From positions 1 through 34,326 of the forward strand of contig JACMLL010000041.1 of the NCBI GenBank assembly GCA_014379635.1: a stretch of DNA of 34,326 nt, written 5' to 3'. The notes under the pieces were generated by a model that saw only the letters and a program-made list of their open reading frames with translations, searched no databases and was not told where the DNA came from. The DNA is from Candidatus Saccharimonadota bacterium (GTDB taxonomy: Bacteria; Patescibacteriota; Saccharimonadia; Saccharimonadales; Saccharimonadaceae). Positions 1 through 9,649 of this stretch are shown piece by piece (within the stretch, counting starts at the first letter, position 1; the number at the start of each line of letters is the position of its first letter). The position numbers were made by a program, and so were the translations under genes.

Positions 1-1
1 G

Positions 2-1282
2 AGTGATCAAGATGACATTGACCGCTTGGCAATTGAAATTACAGAGTGTAAACACATGGGTATTACGGTCTTGTCTCCAGATGTTAACGAAAGTTTCGTT
101 GAATTTGCAGTTGTGCCTGGTAAAAAAGAAATTCGTTTTGGGATGGCGGCCGTCAAAGGCGTTGGCGTCGCAGCAGTTGAAGAAATTTTGCGCGCTCGGG
201 AAGGTGGTAAGTTTGCGAGTGTCGAAGATTTTGCCCGTCGGGTTAGTACGTCGAAATTCAATAAAAAGGCCTGGGAATCTCTCATCAAGTCGGGTGGATT
301 TGATAAACTTGGCGATCGATCGGATTTGCTATTTAATCTCGAAACAGTACAGGCGTTCGCAAGTAAGCTTCAAAAAGAGACACTCAGTGGCCAGACTGAT
401 TTGTTCGGAGGTCTCAGTGATATTGCTGACATCCAACCGTCTGTTGCTATGCAATCAGCTCCTGTCAAACACACCGATAAAGAGCGTTTAACCTGGGAAC
501 GTGAATTACTCGGTTTGTATATTAGTGCACACCCGCTTGATAACTACGATGCATATTTTGAGGAACAGACCATTTCGCTTAACCAATTAACGCCAGAAGC
601 GGATGGCAAAAAGGCGACAATTGGCGGATTGATTTCTACTGTTCGAACAATCATTACGAAAACTGGTACAAAAATGGCTTTTGTAGGTATCGAGGACAAG
701 ACAGGCGAAGGCGAGGTTATTGTCTTTCCGAACCTTTACGAGCAAATTGGCGCTAAGCTAGTGCAAGATGAGGTTATCCGCGCTACCGGTAAGATTAGTG
801 CTCGTGATCGGGATGGGAATCTGGGAACAGACGCTAAAATGATCGCGGACAATATCCAGTTTGTGACTGATCAAGAGTTGCGCGACTACGAATCGACAGG
901 TAGGCGAATGGAAAAACCAAAACCGAGTGGCAAAGTCAAAGCCACGAGAGTGGCAAGCGCAAAATCAACCAAACATAGTAGTGTCAGTGCTCCCGCAAGC
1001 ACTCCACCATCTAAACCCGTTATGACGGCTACCCATTCGCATTCCGTGGCTGAGGTTAGTCTAAAAAAGTTATTCGTTCATATTAAAGACCCCGATAATC
1101 ACGATGCTTTATTGGCGCTGAAACAGGCGTGCAGCCAGTTTATTGGTCCAACTGATATTGTTCTTGTTTTGGGCGCCACCAAAAAGTCAGCCATTAAACT
1201 ACCTTTTAGGGTTGAGGCAAATGACGCGCTTTTTGCTGCCCTAGTAAAAATACTTGGCGAAGACGCGGTCGTTCTTAAATAA
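2..1282 (+). CDS. dnaE: DNA polymerase III subunit alpha, C-terminal part (5' end outside window)
   Basis: Frame is open from the window edge. Has the DnaE motif VLSPDVNESFVEFAV...IRFGMAAVKGVG, ELLGLYISAHPLD and an OB-fold region (TIGGLISTVRTIITKTGTKMAFVGIEDKTGEGEVIVFP). Confidence 0.95.
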   Translation, partial: SDQDDIDRLAIEITECKHMGITVLSPDVNESFVEFAVVPGKKEIRFGMAAVKGVGVAAVEEILRAREGGKFASVEDFARRVSTSKFNKKAWESLIKSGGFDKLGDRSDLLFNLETVQAFASKLQKETLSGQTDLFGGLSDIADIQPSVAMQSAPVKHTDKERLTWERELLGLYISAHPLDNYDAYFEEQTISLNQLTPEADGKKATIGGLISTVRTIITKTGTKMAFVGIEDKTGEGEVIVFPNLYEQIGAKLVQDEVIRATGKISARDRDGNLGTDAKMIADNIQFVTDQELRDYESTGRRMEKPKPSGKVKATRVASAKSTKHSSVSAPASTPPSKPVMTATHSHSVAEVSLKKLFVHIKDPDNHDALLALKQACSQFIGPTDIVLVLGATKKSAIKLPFRVEANDALFAALVKILGEDAVVLK

Positions 1283-1299
1283 AATATATTTAGAAAACT

Positions 1300-1785
1300 T
1301 TAGTAATTGAGGGCGTACAGAGCAATTCCGGCAGCGACACTGACATTAAAAGATTCCTTTTTGCCCATCATTGGGATTTCAATTAAATTATCGCACTGAT
1401 TACGCAAATCGTTCGTAATACCTTCAACTTCTTCGCCAAGTAGCAATACAATTTTTTTTGGTGGTTTGTAATCGGCTAGCATAATCGAACGTTCGTCCTG
1501 TTCGAGTCCGACGATTGTAAAGCCTTGCGTGCGCAATAAAGAAAGCTCGGCGTGGGCTTGGTACTGGAAAGGAACTATAATTTCGGCACCAAGAGCAGTT
1601 TTGTGAATTTGGGCAGTCAGTTTATTCGCAATGTGGGGCAAGCGAGTATCGTCATTTACGGCCGGGTAGGGCGTATAGCCGCTCAGGATGAGTTTTGTAA
1701 CGCCAAAACCTTCACAGGTGCGAAAAATTGATCCAACGTTGTGCGTCGATCGGATGTTGTGAGCGATAACGATAATTTCAGGCAT
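1300..1785 (-). CDS. SpoU/TrmH-family RNA 2'-O-methyltransferase
   Basis: NIRSTHNVGSIFRTCEGFGV, LLLGEEVEGI and EIPMMGKKESFNVSVAAGIALY are SpoU motifs 1-3. Confidence 0.93.
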   Translation of the reverse strand: MPEIIVIAHNIRSTHNVGSIFRTCEGFGVTKLILSGYTPYPAVNDDTRLPHIANKLTAQIHKTALGAEIIVPFQYQAHAELSLLRTQGFTIVGLEQDERSIMLADYKPPKKIVLLLGEEVEGITNDLRNQCDNLIEIPMMGKKESFNVSVAAGIALYALNY

Positions 1786-1848
1786 CTCTAGTATCTTATC
1801 ATACGTCTCTACTCTACAAAAAGGTTATGGTTTCTGTTATGATATGCA

Positions 1849-3474
1849 GTGATGGACGAAGATAAAATTCAGCAAAATCGTCGTGACCAAGACGAAAAAG
1901 CAACTCAGGAACGTGCAGCAATTTTAGGTATTTCTTATTTTGATGCGCGTGAAGTTGAACAAACACTAGCGCTAGCTATCGGCGTGCTAGATATATCGAT
2001 TATGTACAAGAACCGAATTGTGCCTTTGGTTGCTGGCAATGAGGCTGAAGCTTGGCGATTCGGCGTGACAACACAAACCCCGCAATCATTTATTCGGGAG
2101 CTAACAAAAGACTACAACGACAAGGGTCATACGATTCATTTTTTCCTCATCAGCAACAGTTGTTATAAAGCTTTTATGAACCGCTACGATCCGCCCATCA
2201 AAGCAATCTACGATGATATTCAAATTGCTAAAGAAGGTGATAGCAACACGATTACACAAGTGAGCCAGACCCTTAATTCCGTCGGTAGCGACGAAGTGTT
2301 TGATTATTTGATTGATCAGGCCGATAAGCTCGGGGCAAGCGACATTCACATCGAAAACCAACGAACACATATTCGTATACGTATGCGCATTGACGGCGCA
2401 CTGCATCCTGTTGCCGATCTTGAATCTGATCGCTACCGTATTATTTTGGGCGCTCTCGCATCTCGAGCCAATGTATCAACTGCAGCAACCGAGCCACAGT
2501 CTGGTCATATGCAAAAAGAAATTACTCGTGATGGCGCTACGCACCTTTTGAATCTTCGTGTCGAGACCGTACCGACGATGTACGGTCAAGACGCAGTCCT
2601 ACGTTTGTTCAATTTTGATGAATCAATGCTCAACCTTGACCTACTTGGTATCGGCAAGTCCGAACGATCCGAAATTGACGAAGTCGTCAGTCACCCTCGC
2701 GGCATGGTTCTGATGGTCGGTCCGACCGGAAGTGGCAAGTCAACCACCTTGTACAGTATCATTAGCGCGCTTAATACCAGCGATCGAAAGATTATTACCC
2801 TGGAGGATCCTATCGAGTATGGTATTACTGGTGTTTCCCAGATTCCAGTCGATACAACGGGTGGTAAAAGTTTTGCCGATGGCCTTCGTGCGGTTCTTCG
2901 GCTTGACCCCGATGTTGTTATGATAGGCGAGATTAGGGACGCTGATACCGCCAAAACGGCGATTCAGGCATCGATTACTGGACATCTCGTGCTTTCAAGT
3001 TTCCACGCCAATACCACTGCCGCCGCGTTTAGCCGCATGATCGACCTAATTGGAGTCAACCCTATCTTCAGTTCAGCTATTCGTCTGGTGATAGCGCAGC
3101 GTCTTGTCCGTCGTTTGGATGACGCGACCAAAGAAGAATATGAGCCGGATGACGCGACGCGGCGATGGGTGCAAAATGCACTAAAGGATCTCCCTACCCA
3201 CATCGAAAAGCCGAACCTAGATACATTCAAATTGTGGAGGCCGGTCATAACCGAGGATTCACCGTTTGGCTACAAAGGGCGTACGGTAATTATGGAGCAA
3301 ATGGTTGTCGACGAGAGCGTCCAGAAGTTTCTTCGGGGCGACGTCGCCGAAATTCATACAGAAGTTATTGAAACTGCCGCCAGGGCTGGTGGGATGGTGA
3401 CGTTGCTTGAACGTGGTGTTTTAGCTGCGTTGAGTGGTGAAACGACACTCGATGAAGTCAATCGAGTCATTTAG
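1849..3474 (+). CDS. pilB: GspE/PilB-family type II/IV secretion-pilus assembly ATPase (start GTG 1849 or ATG 1852)
   Basis: Walker A GPTGSGKSTTLY, LEDPIEYGITGVSQIPV, LRLDPDVVMIGEIRDADTAKTAIQASITGHLVLSSFHANT; N1-type region ASDIHIENQ. Confidence 0.93.
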   Translation: MMDEDKIQQNRRDQDEKATQERAAILGISYFDAREVEQTLALAIGVLDISIMYKNRIVPLVAGNEAEAWRFGVTTQTPQSFIRELTKDYNDKGHTIHFFLISNSCYKAFMNRYDPPIKAIYDDIQIAKEGDSNTITQVSQTLNSVGSDEVFDYLIDQADKLGASDIHIENQRTHIRIRMRIDGALHPVADLESDRYRIILGALASRANVSTAATEPQSGHMQKEITRDGATHLLNLRVETVPTMYGQDAVLRLFNFDESMLNLDLLGIGKSERSEIDEVVSHPRGMVLMVGPTGSGKSTTLYSIISALNTSDRKIITLEDPIEYGITGVSQIPVDTTGGKSFADGLRAVLRLDPDVVMIGEIRDADTAKTAIQASITGHLVLSSFHANTTAAAFSRMIDLIGVNPIFSSAIRLVIAQRLVRRLDDATKEEYEPDDATRRWVQNALKDLPTHIEKPNLDTFKLWRPVITEDSPFGYKGRTVIMEQMVVDESVQKFLRGDVAEIHTEVIETAARAGGMVTLLERGVLAALSGETTLDEVNRVI

Positions 3475-3508
3475 GATAGTCACCCTTTCAAAACGCCCAC
3501 TACTGTGG

Positions 3509-3514
3509 TATAGT
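3509..3514 (+). promoter_or_regulatory. putative extended -10 (TGgTATAGT) of rplS
   Basis: TATAGT with upstream TG; followed by a ~35 nt leader with AGGTGAG before ATG 3555. Confidence 0.45.
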
Positions 3515-3554
3515 TAATAATCGATTGTATATATAAATGATAAGGTGAGAAAAA

Positions 3555-3992
3555 ATGAGTTTTGAACTGATCAAAAAAGTGAATGAAGCCCAGAAAAAAG
3601 CGAGCGTTGTTGATGTTCGCAGCGGTGACACTGTTCGTGTGAGCCAAAAGATTAGAGAGGGCGCCAAAGAGCGTATTCAGATTTTTGAAGGCGTCGTGAT
3701 TCGTACCGATCGTCGGGCATCGCACACTTCACGCATTACGGTTCGCAAAATTGCTAGTGGTGTTGGTGTTGAAAAGAGCTTCTTGCTGCACAGTCCATTG
3801 GTTGAAAAAGTTGAAGTTGTTCGCCGTGCGAAAGTTCGTCGTAACTATCTTTCATTCCTTCGTAACCGTAGTGGTAAGAGTGCTCGTCTGAAAGCGCTTA
3901 ACTTCGACCGAGAAGGCGTTAACACGCTTGCCGAAGCTCCCGTTACTAAGGAAGCTGCGACCGACACAGTCTCCGAAGCAAAAGCTGAATAA
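3555..3992 (+). CDS. rplS: 50S ribosomal protein L19 with C-terminal extension
   Basis: DTVRVSQKIREGAKERIQIFEGVVI...ITVRKIASGVGVEKSFLLHSPLVEKVEVVRRAKVRRNYLSFLRNRSGKSARLK. Confidence 0.96.
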   Translation: MSFELIKKVNEAQKKASVVDVRSGDTVRVSQKIREGAKERIQIFEGVVIRTDRRASHTSRITVRKIASGVGVEKSFLLHSPLVEKVEVVRRAKVRRNYLSFLRNRSGKSARLKALNFDREGVNTLAEAPVTKEAATDTVSEAKAE

Positions 3993-4001
3993 TAGCTTTT
4001 T

Positions 4002-4040
4002 AATAAAACGCCTGACACATATGTTGGGCGTTTTTTTATT
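4002..4040 (+). terminator. Rho-independent terminator after rplS
   Basis: AAAACGCC ... GGCGTTTTTTT inverted repeat with T-run. Confidence 0.75.
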
Positions 4041-4054
4041 GCTACAATAAAGAC

Positions 4055-5023
4055 ATGATATTAGGCATTGATGAAGTCGGGCGTGGCCCTTGGGCCGGAC
4101 CACTTGTTGTTGGGGCGGTCGTTTTAGGTGGCGCTGTGATTAACGGTCTAACCGACAGCAAAAAGCTGACAAAGAAACGACGCGATGAGCTTGATATAGT
4201 TATCCGCGAGCAGGCAAAAGGTATTGGCCTCGGCTGGGTGCACGCCGAAGAGCTTGATCGCGTTGGGCTGTCGGCGGCACTGGTGTTGGCGACGAAGCGA
4301 GCCGTTGAACAGGTGCGGGTACCGTACCATGAAATTATTATCGACGGTACCGTTAATTTTCTTAACGGTACCAGCAAAGGCCCGTATGTAACAACATTGA
4401 AAAAAGCTGACCTATTAATACCGAGTGTTTCGGCGGCATCGATTGTAGCTAAAGTTGCCAGGGACGCCTATATGACCGAGCAAGATAGCGTTTACCCTGG
4501 ATACAGCTTTACGCGTCATGTTGGCTATGGCACTGCCGTCCACCAGGCAGCCATAAACCTACTCGGCGTCACACCTCTGCATCGACTCTCGTTTGCTCCG
4601 CTTCAGAAATATGCAAAAAAAGATATAATATCACATAACCATCATATCAAAGAACCGTCCTTTGCAAGCAAGACGTTACGAACAAGTAAGGCTATCGGTG
4701 ATTTGGCAGAGAATGAAGCCGCGCAGTATCTCGTGCGGGCCGGTCACGATATCGTTGATCGTAATTGGAAGACAAAGTTTTGTGAGATTGATATCGTGTC
4801 TAAAAAAGACGATATTATATATTTCACTGAAGTAAAGTACCGCCGGCAGTCACAACAAGGAGGTGGCTTAGCGGCGATTACACATCAAAAATTACGACAA
4901 ATGAAATTTGCTGCCGAGTTTTTTGCACTCACTCATCAACTGTTGAATACGAATCTTCGGCTAGCGGCGGCATCGGTCACGGGCGAACCTCCCGAAGTCG
5001 AGACTTTTTTAGAGGTCGAGTAG
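4055..5023 (+). CDS. rnhB: RNase HII fused to a C-terminal YraN/UPF0102 endonuclease-like domain
   Basis: N-terminal GIDEVGRGPWAGPLV and SVSAASIVAKVARD (RNase HII); C-terminal AIGDLAENEAAQYLVRAGHDIVDRNWKTKFCEIDIVSKKDDIIYFTEVKYR (UPF0102). Single uninterrupted ORF. Confidence 0.92.
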   Translation: MILGIDEVGRGPWAGPLVVGAVVLGGAVINGLTDSKKLTKKRRDELDIVIREQAKGIGLGWVHAEELDRVGLSAALVLATKRAVEQVRVPYHEIIIDGTVNFLNGTSKGPYVTTLKKADLLIPSVSAASIVAKVARDAYMTEQDSVYPGYSFTRHVGYGTAVHQAAINLLGVTPLHRLSFAPLQKYAKKDIISHNHHIKEPSFASKTLRTSKAIGDLAENEAAQYLVRAGHDIVDRNWKTKFCEIDIVSKKDDIIYFTEVKYRRQSQQGGGLAAITHQKLRQMKFAAEFFALTHQLLNTNLRLAAASVTGEPPEVETFLEVE

Positions 5024-7531
5024 CTTAGCGCACACCGCAGGGCCATCGCGTTCAATCAGCTCAACTCGGCCTTCAATTTCACTGACGCCCATAGTAATCA
5101 CGCGTGTTAGAGCGGGAATGTCTTTCATTGGTTCAAAAAAGTCGATGTATTCCTGCAGTTGGGCTCGAGTTGTCAACGCACCGGCGCTATAGAGGGGATA
5201 GTCATCATAGCTTTTATCGCCAGCAAATGTATCGATGACCCACTGCCAATTATGACGAATCCACTGCCATGATTGGTCTCGGCTTTCGCGACCACGAATG
5301 AGGTAGACAAACCAACGAGCAGCATCCTGCGGCCGTACGACCGTACTGTCCTTGATAGCCTCAAGAAGCTCGGTAACCTTGTGGGACACGCGCGTACTCG
5401 TAATTCCGACAGAAATATCTTGGCGCAATTCGCCAGATTGTGACGCTTTGTAGCGTGCTAACAGGTTATCGACAATTGTCTCGTCGCCGTATCGCACAAC
5501 GGCACTAATAATAAGAGGTCGCAGCTCAGAGTCGATATCTTCGAGATTTGACTCAGCATAAATCGCTTTTGCAGAATTTATTGCATCTTGGTTTTCGCCG
5601 TACAAAACCATACTCAGGATTGTGGCGCGAAGTTTCGTATCATCTTCGCTCTCATTTGGTCGAGCAGTCCAGCCAAGTCGAAGGTACTGAGTACGGGCAA
5701 TGTCGGCAGAGAAAGCGCGTAGCTTTTTTTCTGCCTTTTTGTCATTCTCGACAAATTTACGCAGCTCGGCCAGGGCCATCGCAACGATTGTCCATACCTG
5801 TTCGCTTGTCTCGTCGCGGTAGGCCCGAATCAGCTCGATTAATTGAACACTTTGCAAGATACCAGCGCGGGCCAAAAGAGTTGACTCGTCAAGCAGCTGA
5901 ACGCGATCAACGGGCGACATAGTGCCAGCCGAAATATCATTAACCAGCTGGCGCAGCAGATCCGTGTCGTAATGCGTGATAAAATGTGCGGTGTCACCCT
6001 CGTTAAAACGCAACGATGAAGACTGTTTTTGTAGCACAGTAACTGTCTTGGTAGTCAATAGCTCTGGTATTTCGCTACCGATGGAATTTAGCGGAATAGG
6101 CCACAGGGTACTTGACGGTTCGTGTGGTCCAACAAAAAACTGTTCTTGGGTCAATATGACCGTACCCTCTTCTTGGGTAACATGGACGACTGGAAAGCCA
6201 GGTTGCGATATCCAGCTATTCATGAGTGTTGCGACATTTTTACCGCTTGCTTCAGAGATAGCTTTCCACAGATCATCTCCTTCGGTATTGCTGTAGGCGT
6301 GAGTACGGAAATATTGTTTGAGCCCCGCTTGGAACGATTGGTCGCCAACGTAATGTTGCAGCATGCGTAGTAGCCGCGCACCCTTTGCATAGACAATTGC
6401 ACCGTCAAACAAGCTGTTGATTTCATCGGGATGGTTCACCTCAATTTGTACCGACTGAACGCCATCGATGCTATCCCGCCGGAGCGCCATAATACTTTCA
6501 TTAGTGGCAAAGTCCAGCCAAATATTCCATTCGGGGTGAAGGGCGTCAACCGCAACATATTCCATAAGTGTCGCAAAACTTTCGTTTAACCAGAGGTTAT
6601 TCCACCATTTCATCGTCACCAAATTACCAAACCACTGATGAGCTAGTTCGTGGGCGATAACAGTGGCAATATATTGCCGACTACTAATACTGGTTGTGTG
6701 CGGATCAGCAAGCAGCGCAATTTCTCGGTAGGTAATTAGCCCCCAGTTTTCCATAGCTCCAGACGAGAAGTCGGGCAGGGCAACATGGTCTGATTTAGGG
6801 AGGGGGTAAGGAGTATCGAAATATTCTTCATAAAATTCGATCGATCGAACCGCAATATCAAGGGCGAAATCAAGAGTGGTTGGGGCTTGAGCGGGTGTTG
6901 CCCATACGTTCACTTCGACGCCCTTGTTGGTCACGGCGGTTTTTCGGTGGAGGTCGCCGGTTACCCAGGCCAGTAGGTAAGTGCTCATACGAGGCGTTGT
7001 TTCGAACGCCGTTACCAGTAATTTATTTTCGACGACTTGGGTTTTGACCGGCATATTGCCCAGTACAGTAATGTCTTGCTCGGTGCTAAGCGTGACGTCA
7101 AAAATGGCTTTTGCTTCTGGTTCATCAATACAAGGAAAAACCTCACGTGCGTGATGGCTTTCGAATTGCGTTGCTAATAATTCCTTTTTAACGCCCTCGT
7201 GCTCAAAGTAACAGGGATAGAGTCCGTGCATAGCATCGGTAATAGACCCGCTAAAAGAGATGACTATACTATGCTTGCCGGACGACAAGTCAGGATGGGT
7301 AATATGTAACTCATCGTTATCGCTCGTTGCGAAATCGGCCATCTTTCCATCAAGTGTGACTGATTCGATTACTAAATCTTTGGCGTGAAGTACGATATGT
7401 TCGGCATCGGGAAGAAGCGCGCCACTGAGCGTGACAATTCCCGCGAATTGTCGCTCGGTTCGGTTAAGTGTCAGTGAGAGTTGATAATGTTCGGGGACGA
7501 ATTGTTTGATAAGGCGAGGTACGGTTTGCAT
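5009..7531 (-). CDS. M1-family aminopeptidase (aminopeptidase N-like)
   Basis: GAMENWGLITYRE and HELAHQWFGNLVTMKWWNNLWLNESFAT (GxMEN and HExxH-18-E). Confidence 0.95.
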   Translation of the reverse strand: MQTVPRLIKQFVPEHYQLSLTLNRTERQFAGIVTLSGALLPDAEHIVLHAKDLVIESVTLDGKMADFATSDNDELHITHPDLSSGKHSIVISFSGSITDAMHGLYPCYFEHEGVKKELLATQFESHHAREVFPCIDEPEAKAIFDVTLSTEQDITVLGNMPVKTQVVENKLLVTAFETTPRMSTYLLAWVTGDLHRKTAVTNKGVEVNVWATPAQAPTTLDFALDIAVRSIEFYEEYFDTPYPLPKSDHVALPDFSSGAMENWGLITYREIALLADPHTTSISSRQYIATVIAHELAHQWFGNLVTMKWWNNLWLNESFATLMEYVAVDALHPEWNIWLDFATNESIMALRRDSIDGVQSVQIEVNHPDEINSLFDGAIVYAKGARLLRMLQHYVGDQSFQAGLKQYFRTHAYSNTEGDDLWKAISEASGKNVATLMNSWISQPGFPVVHVTQEEGTVILTQEQFFVGPHEPSSTLWPIPLNSIGSEIPELLTTKTVTVLQKQSSSLRFNEGDTAHFITHYDTDLLRQLVNDISAGTMSPVDRVQLLDESTLLARAGILQSVQLIELIRAYRDETSEQVWTIVAMALAELRKFVENDKKAEKKLRAFSADIARTQYLRLGWTARPNESEDDTKLRATILSMVLYGENQDAINSAKAIYAESNLEDIDSELRPLIISAVVRYGDETIVDNLLARYKASQSGELRQDISVGITSTRVSHKVTELLEAIKDSTVVRPQDAARWFVYLIRGRESRDQSWQWIRHNWQWVIDTFAGDKSYDDYPLYSAGALTTRAQLQEYIDFFEPMKDIPALTRVITMGVSEIEGRVELIERDGPAVCAKLLDL

Positions 7532-7601
7532 ATACCTATTGTAGCAGAGGCGCAGTAGGCTAATCTACCCACCTTTGCCCACAAGGGTGCATAATAGGCA
7601 T

Positions 7602-8309
7602 ATGGCTAATGCTTATCGCAGACGACGTATCGTAATGGTTATCGTATCATTGGTTATTTTAGTAACAGCACTTGTTGCCAATCAACCTACCGTACAGCCT
7701 GTGTACATAGCGCCGCCCGAGCGGCCTGCAATGGGCGGTCAGGTAACACCCTTGGCAATAGAGGTCCTACAGACGCTTGCGATAAAAGGTCGGGCTCCTA
7801 AGATTGACTATTCGCGTGAGCAGTTTGGTTCTGGATGGGGTACGCTACAAGGGTGTGATACGCGTAATATTATTCTCAACCGCGATCTAGTAGACGTGCA
7901 GATTGACGAGAATTGTAATGTCACCCAAGGCACACTAAGCGACCCCTATACTGGTAAAACGATAGCATTTGTGCGCGGTAGCGAGACAAGCGATGATGTT
8001 CAGATTGATCACGTCGTGGCGCTTTCGGATGCCTGGCAAAAAGGCGCCCAGCAACTTTCTATGTCTACCAGAATCTTACTGGCTAACGATCCACTTGAAC
8101 TGCTGGCTGTTGATGGGCCAGCCAACCAACAAAAATCCGATGGGGATGCGGCTACATGGCTACCTTTGAACAAGCCATTCCGCTGTCAGTACGTTGCTCG
8201 GCAGATTGCGGTCAAACAAAGGTACGACCTGTGGGTTACCCAAGCGGAGTATGACGCAATGGCGTCTGTGTTGCAGAGCTGCCCTGAACAAACATTGCCT
8301 AAAGCCTAG
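7602..8309 (+). CDS. Secreted or membrane-anchored HNH nuclease, DUF1524-like
   Basis: N-terminal TM helix IVMVIVSLVILVTALVA, then QIDHVVALSDAWQKGAQ...LANDPLELLAVDGPANQQKSDGDAATWLP. ORF track begins at TTG 7575; ATG 7602 preferred. Confidence 0.85.
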   Translation: MANAYRRRRIVMVIVSLVILVTALVANQPTVQPVYIAPPERPAMGGQVTPLAIEVLQTLAIKGRAPKIDYSREQFGSGWGTLQGCDTRNIILNRDLVDVQIDENCNVTQGTLSDPYTGKTIAFVRGSETSDDVQIDHVVALSDAWQKGAQQLSMSTRILLANDPLELLAVDGPANQQKSDGDAATWLPLNKPFRCQYVARQIAVKQRYDLWVTQAEYDAMASVLQSCPEQTLPKA

Positions 8310-8317
8310 CCGCGTAG

Positions 8318-8323
8318 TATACT
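8318..8323 (+). promoter_or_regulatory. putative -10 (TATACT) of nusA
   Basis: TATACT upstream of a leader containing AAAGGAG before ATG 8395. Confidence 0.4.
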
Positions 8324-8394
8324 ACTAGTAGTACATTGCATTTCGTCGGCCGGCAGGTCGGCTTTTTTCATAAGAAATCAAAGGAGAAACCACT

Positions 8395-9519
8395 ATGGAT
8401 GAAATTAATATTAAACAACTAACACTTGCGGTTCGAACAATTGCCGAAGAGAAAAACCTACCCGAAGAGACAGTTTTGTCTATCATTGAACAAGCAATCG
8501 CCGCTGCATGGCGTCGAGACAATGGGGAGCGCGACCAGGAAGTTCGGAGCGAGCTAAATGTGAACGATGGGACTGCAAACGTTTTTGTTGCCCGCGAAGT
8601 AGTCGAAGAGGTTGGTAGCGATGCTCTCGAAATTAGTCTAAAGGACGCAAAAAAGACAAAAAAAGATGCTGTTCTTGGTGATGTTATCGAAGAAAAACAC
8701 GAAGTGACTAGCTTTGGCCGTGTTGCGGCTCAAACCGCAAAACAGGTCGTGTTACAACGTCTCCGCGAAGCAGAGCGTGAAGTTGTCCTCGAAGAGTATG
8801 AAGACAAAATCGGTACGGTTGTAAACGGTATTGTTCAGCGGGTTGAGCCTCGGGTTATTCGCGTGGAGCTTGGTAAAGCCAGCGGAATTATTCCACAAAG
8901 CGAACAGATTCAAGGCGAGTTTTATAATGTTGGTAGTCGCATCAAAGTATTTATTAAAGATATTGAACGTGACAATCGTGGGCCACAACTTATTTTGAGT
9001 CGTGCCAATGAACAATTTGTTGAATATCTTTTCCGCCAAGAAGTTCCCGAACTTGAGGCCGGCGCAGTCGAGATTAAAGCTATCGCTCGTGAAGCTGGTC
9101 GTCGTACGAAGCTTGCCGTTGCTAGTACAGTTCCAGGCGTCGATCCAGTCGGCACTTTCGTCGGTGGTCATGGAACGCGCGTTCAGGCGGTTATGAATGA
9201 AATCGGTGATCAAGAAAAAATTGATATCATCACGTTTGACGAAAGTAGCGAACAGTTTATAAAAAATGCACTTAGTCCGGCCGAAGTTACCCGCGTGTCC
9301 ATTAACGAAAAAGACAAGAGGGCGACTGTCTATGTCAACGAAGATCAACAGTCGATAGCAATTGGTCGGGCTGGACAAAATGTTCGCCTGGCTAGTCGTT
9401 TGACAGGCTATGAGCTTGATATTGAACAAACGCTTCCAGCAAAAGTTGCGCCACAGGCTCCAAAAAAGAATATTGAAGATAGTCTTCTTGACGCTGTCGA
9501 AGAATCTGGCAAAGAATAA
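8395..9519 (+). CDS. nusA: Transcription termination/antitermination factor NusA
   Basis: NusA N-terminal region, S1 (GTVVNGIVQRVEPRVIRVELGKASGIIPQSEQ), KH motifs (LILSRAN; SIAIGRAGQNVRLASRLTGYELDI). Confidence 0.97.
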   Translation: MDEINIKQLTLAVRTIAEEKNLPEETVLSIIEQAIAAAWRRDNGERDQEVRSELNVNDGTANVFVAREVVEEVGSDALEISLKDAKKTKKDAVLGDVIEEKHEVTSFGRVAAQTAKQVVLQRLREAEREVVLEEYEDKIGTVVNGIVQRVEPRVIRVELGKASGIIPQSEQIQGEFYNVGSRIKVFIKDIERDNRGPQLILSRANEQFVEYLFRQEVPELEAGAVEIKAIAREAGRRTKLAVASTVPGVDPVGTFVGGHGTRVQAVMNEIGDQEKIDIITFDESSEQFIKNALSPAEVTRVSINEKDKRATVYVNEDQQSIAIGRAGQNVRLASRLTGYELDIEQTLPAKVAPQAPKKNIEDSLLDAVEESGKE

Positions 9520-9538
9520 ATAATCTTGTAATAAAAAA

Positions 9539-9565
9539 CTAGCACTCTATTGACCCGAGTGCTAG
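9539..9565 (+). promoter_or_regulatory. CIRCE operator (HrcA binding site)
   Basis: CTAGCACTC-N9-GAGTGCTAG, perfect 9-9-9 architecture matching TTAGCACTC-N9-GAGTGCTAA; the dyad extends to AAAACTAGCACTC/GAGTGCTAGTTTT (9535-9569). Confidence 0.93.
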
Positions 9566-9577
9566 TTTTGCTATACT
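9550..9577 (+). promoter_or_regulatory. Promoter of the clpC-like gene, -35 TTGACC / extended -10 TGcTATACT
   Basis: TTGACC 9550-9555, 16 bp spacer, TATACT 9572-9577; the -35 lies in the CIRCE spacer. Confidence 0.8.
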
Positions 9578-9649
9578 AGATACAGTAAAGCGCATGGAAT
9601 GTAGATAATACGCTTGCACTTTTACTACAGGAGGATAGATAATAATAGT

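Noticed and set aside
1849-3474. A complete type IV pilus assembly operon in this window
   Set aside because: Only the PilB/GspE ATPase is present, >20 kb from the prepilins; no pilC, pilD, pilM-Q or pilT seen.
8752-9429. Long antisense ORF (225 aa) within nusA
   Set aside because: Lies entirely antisense to a strongly supported nusA; translation is Asn/Phe-rich with no motif, a by-product of codon usage.
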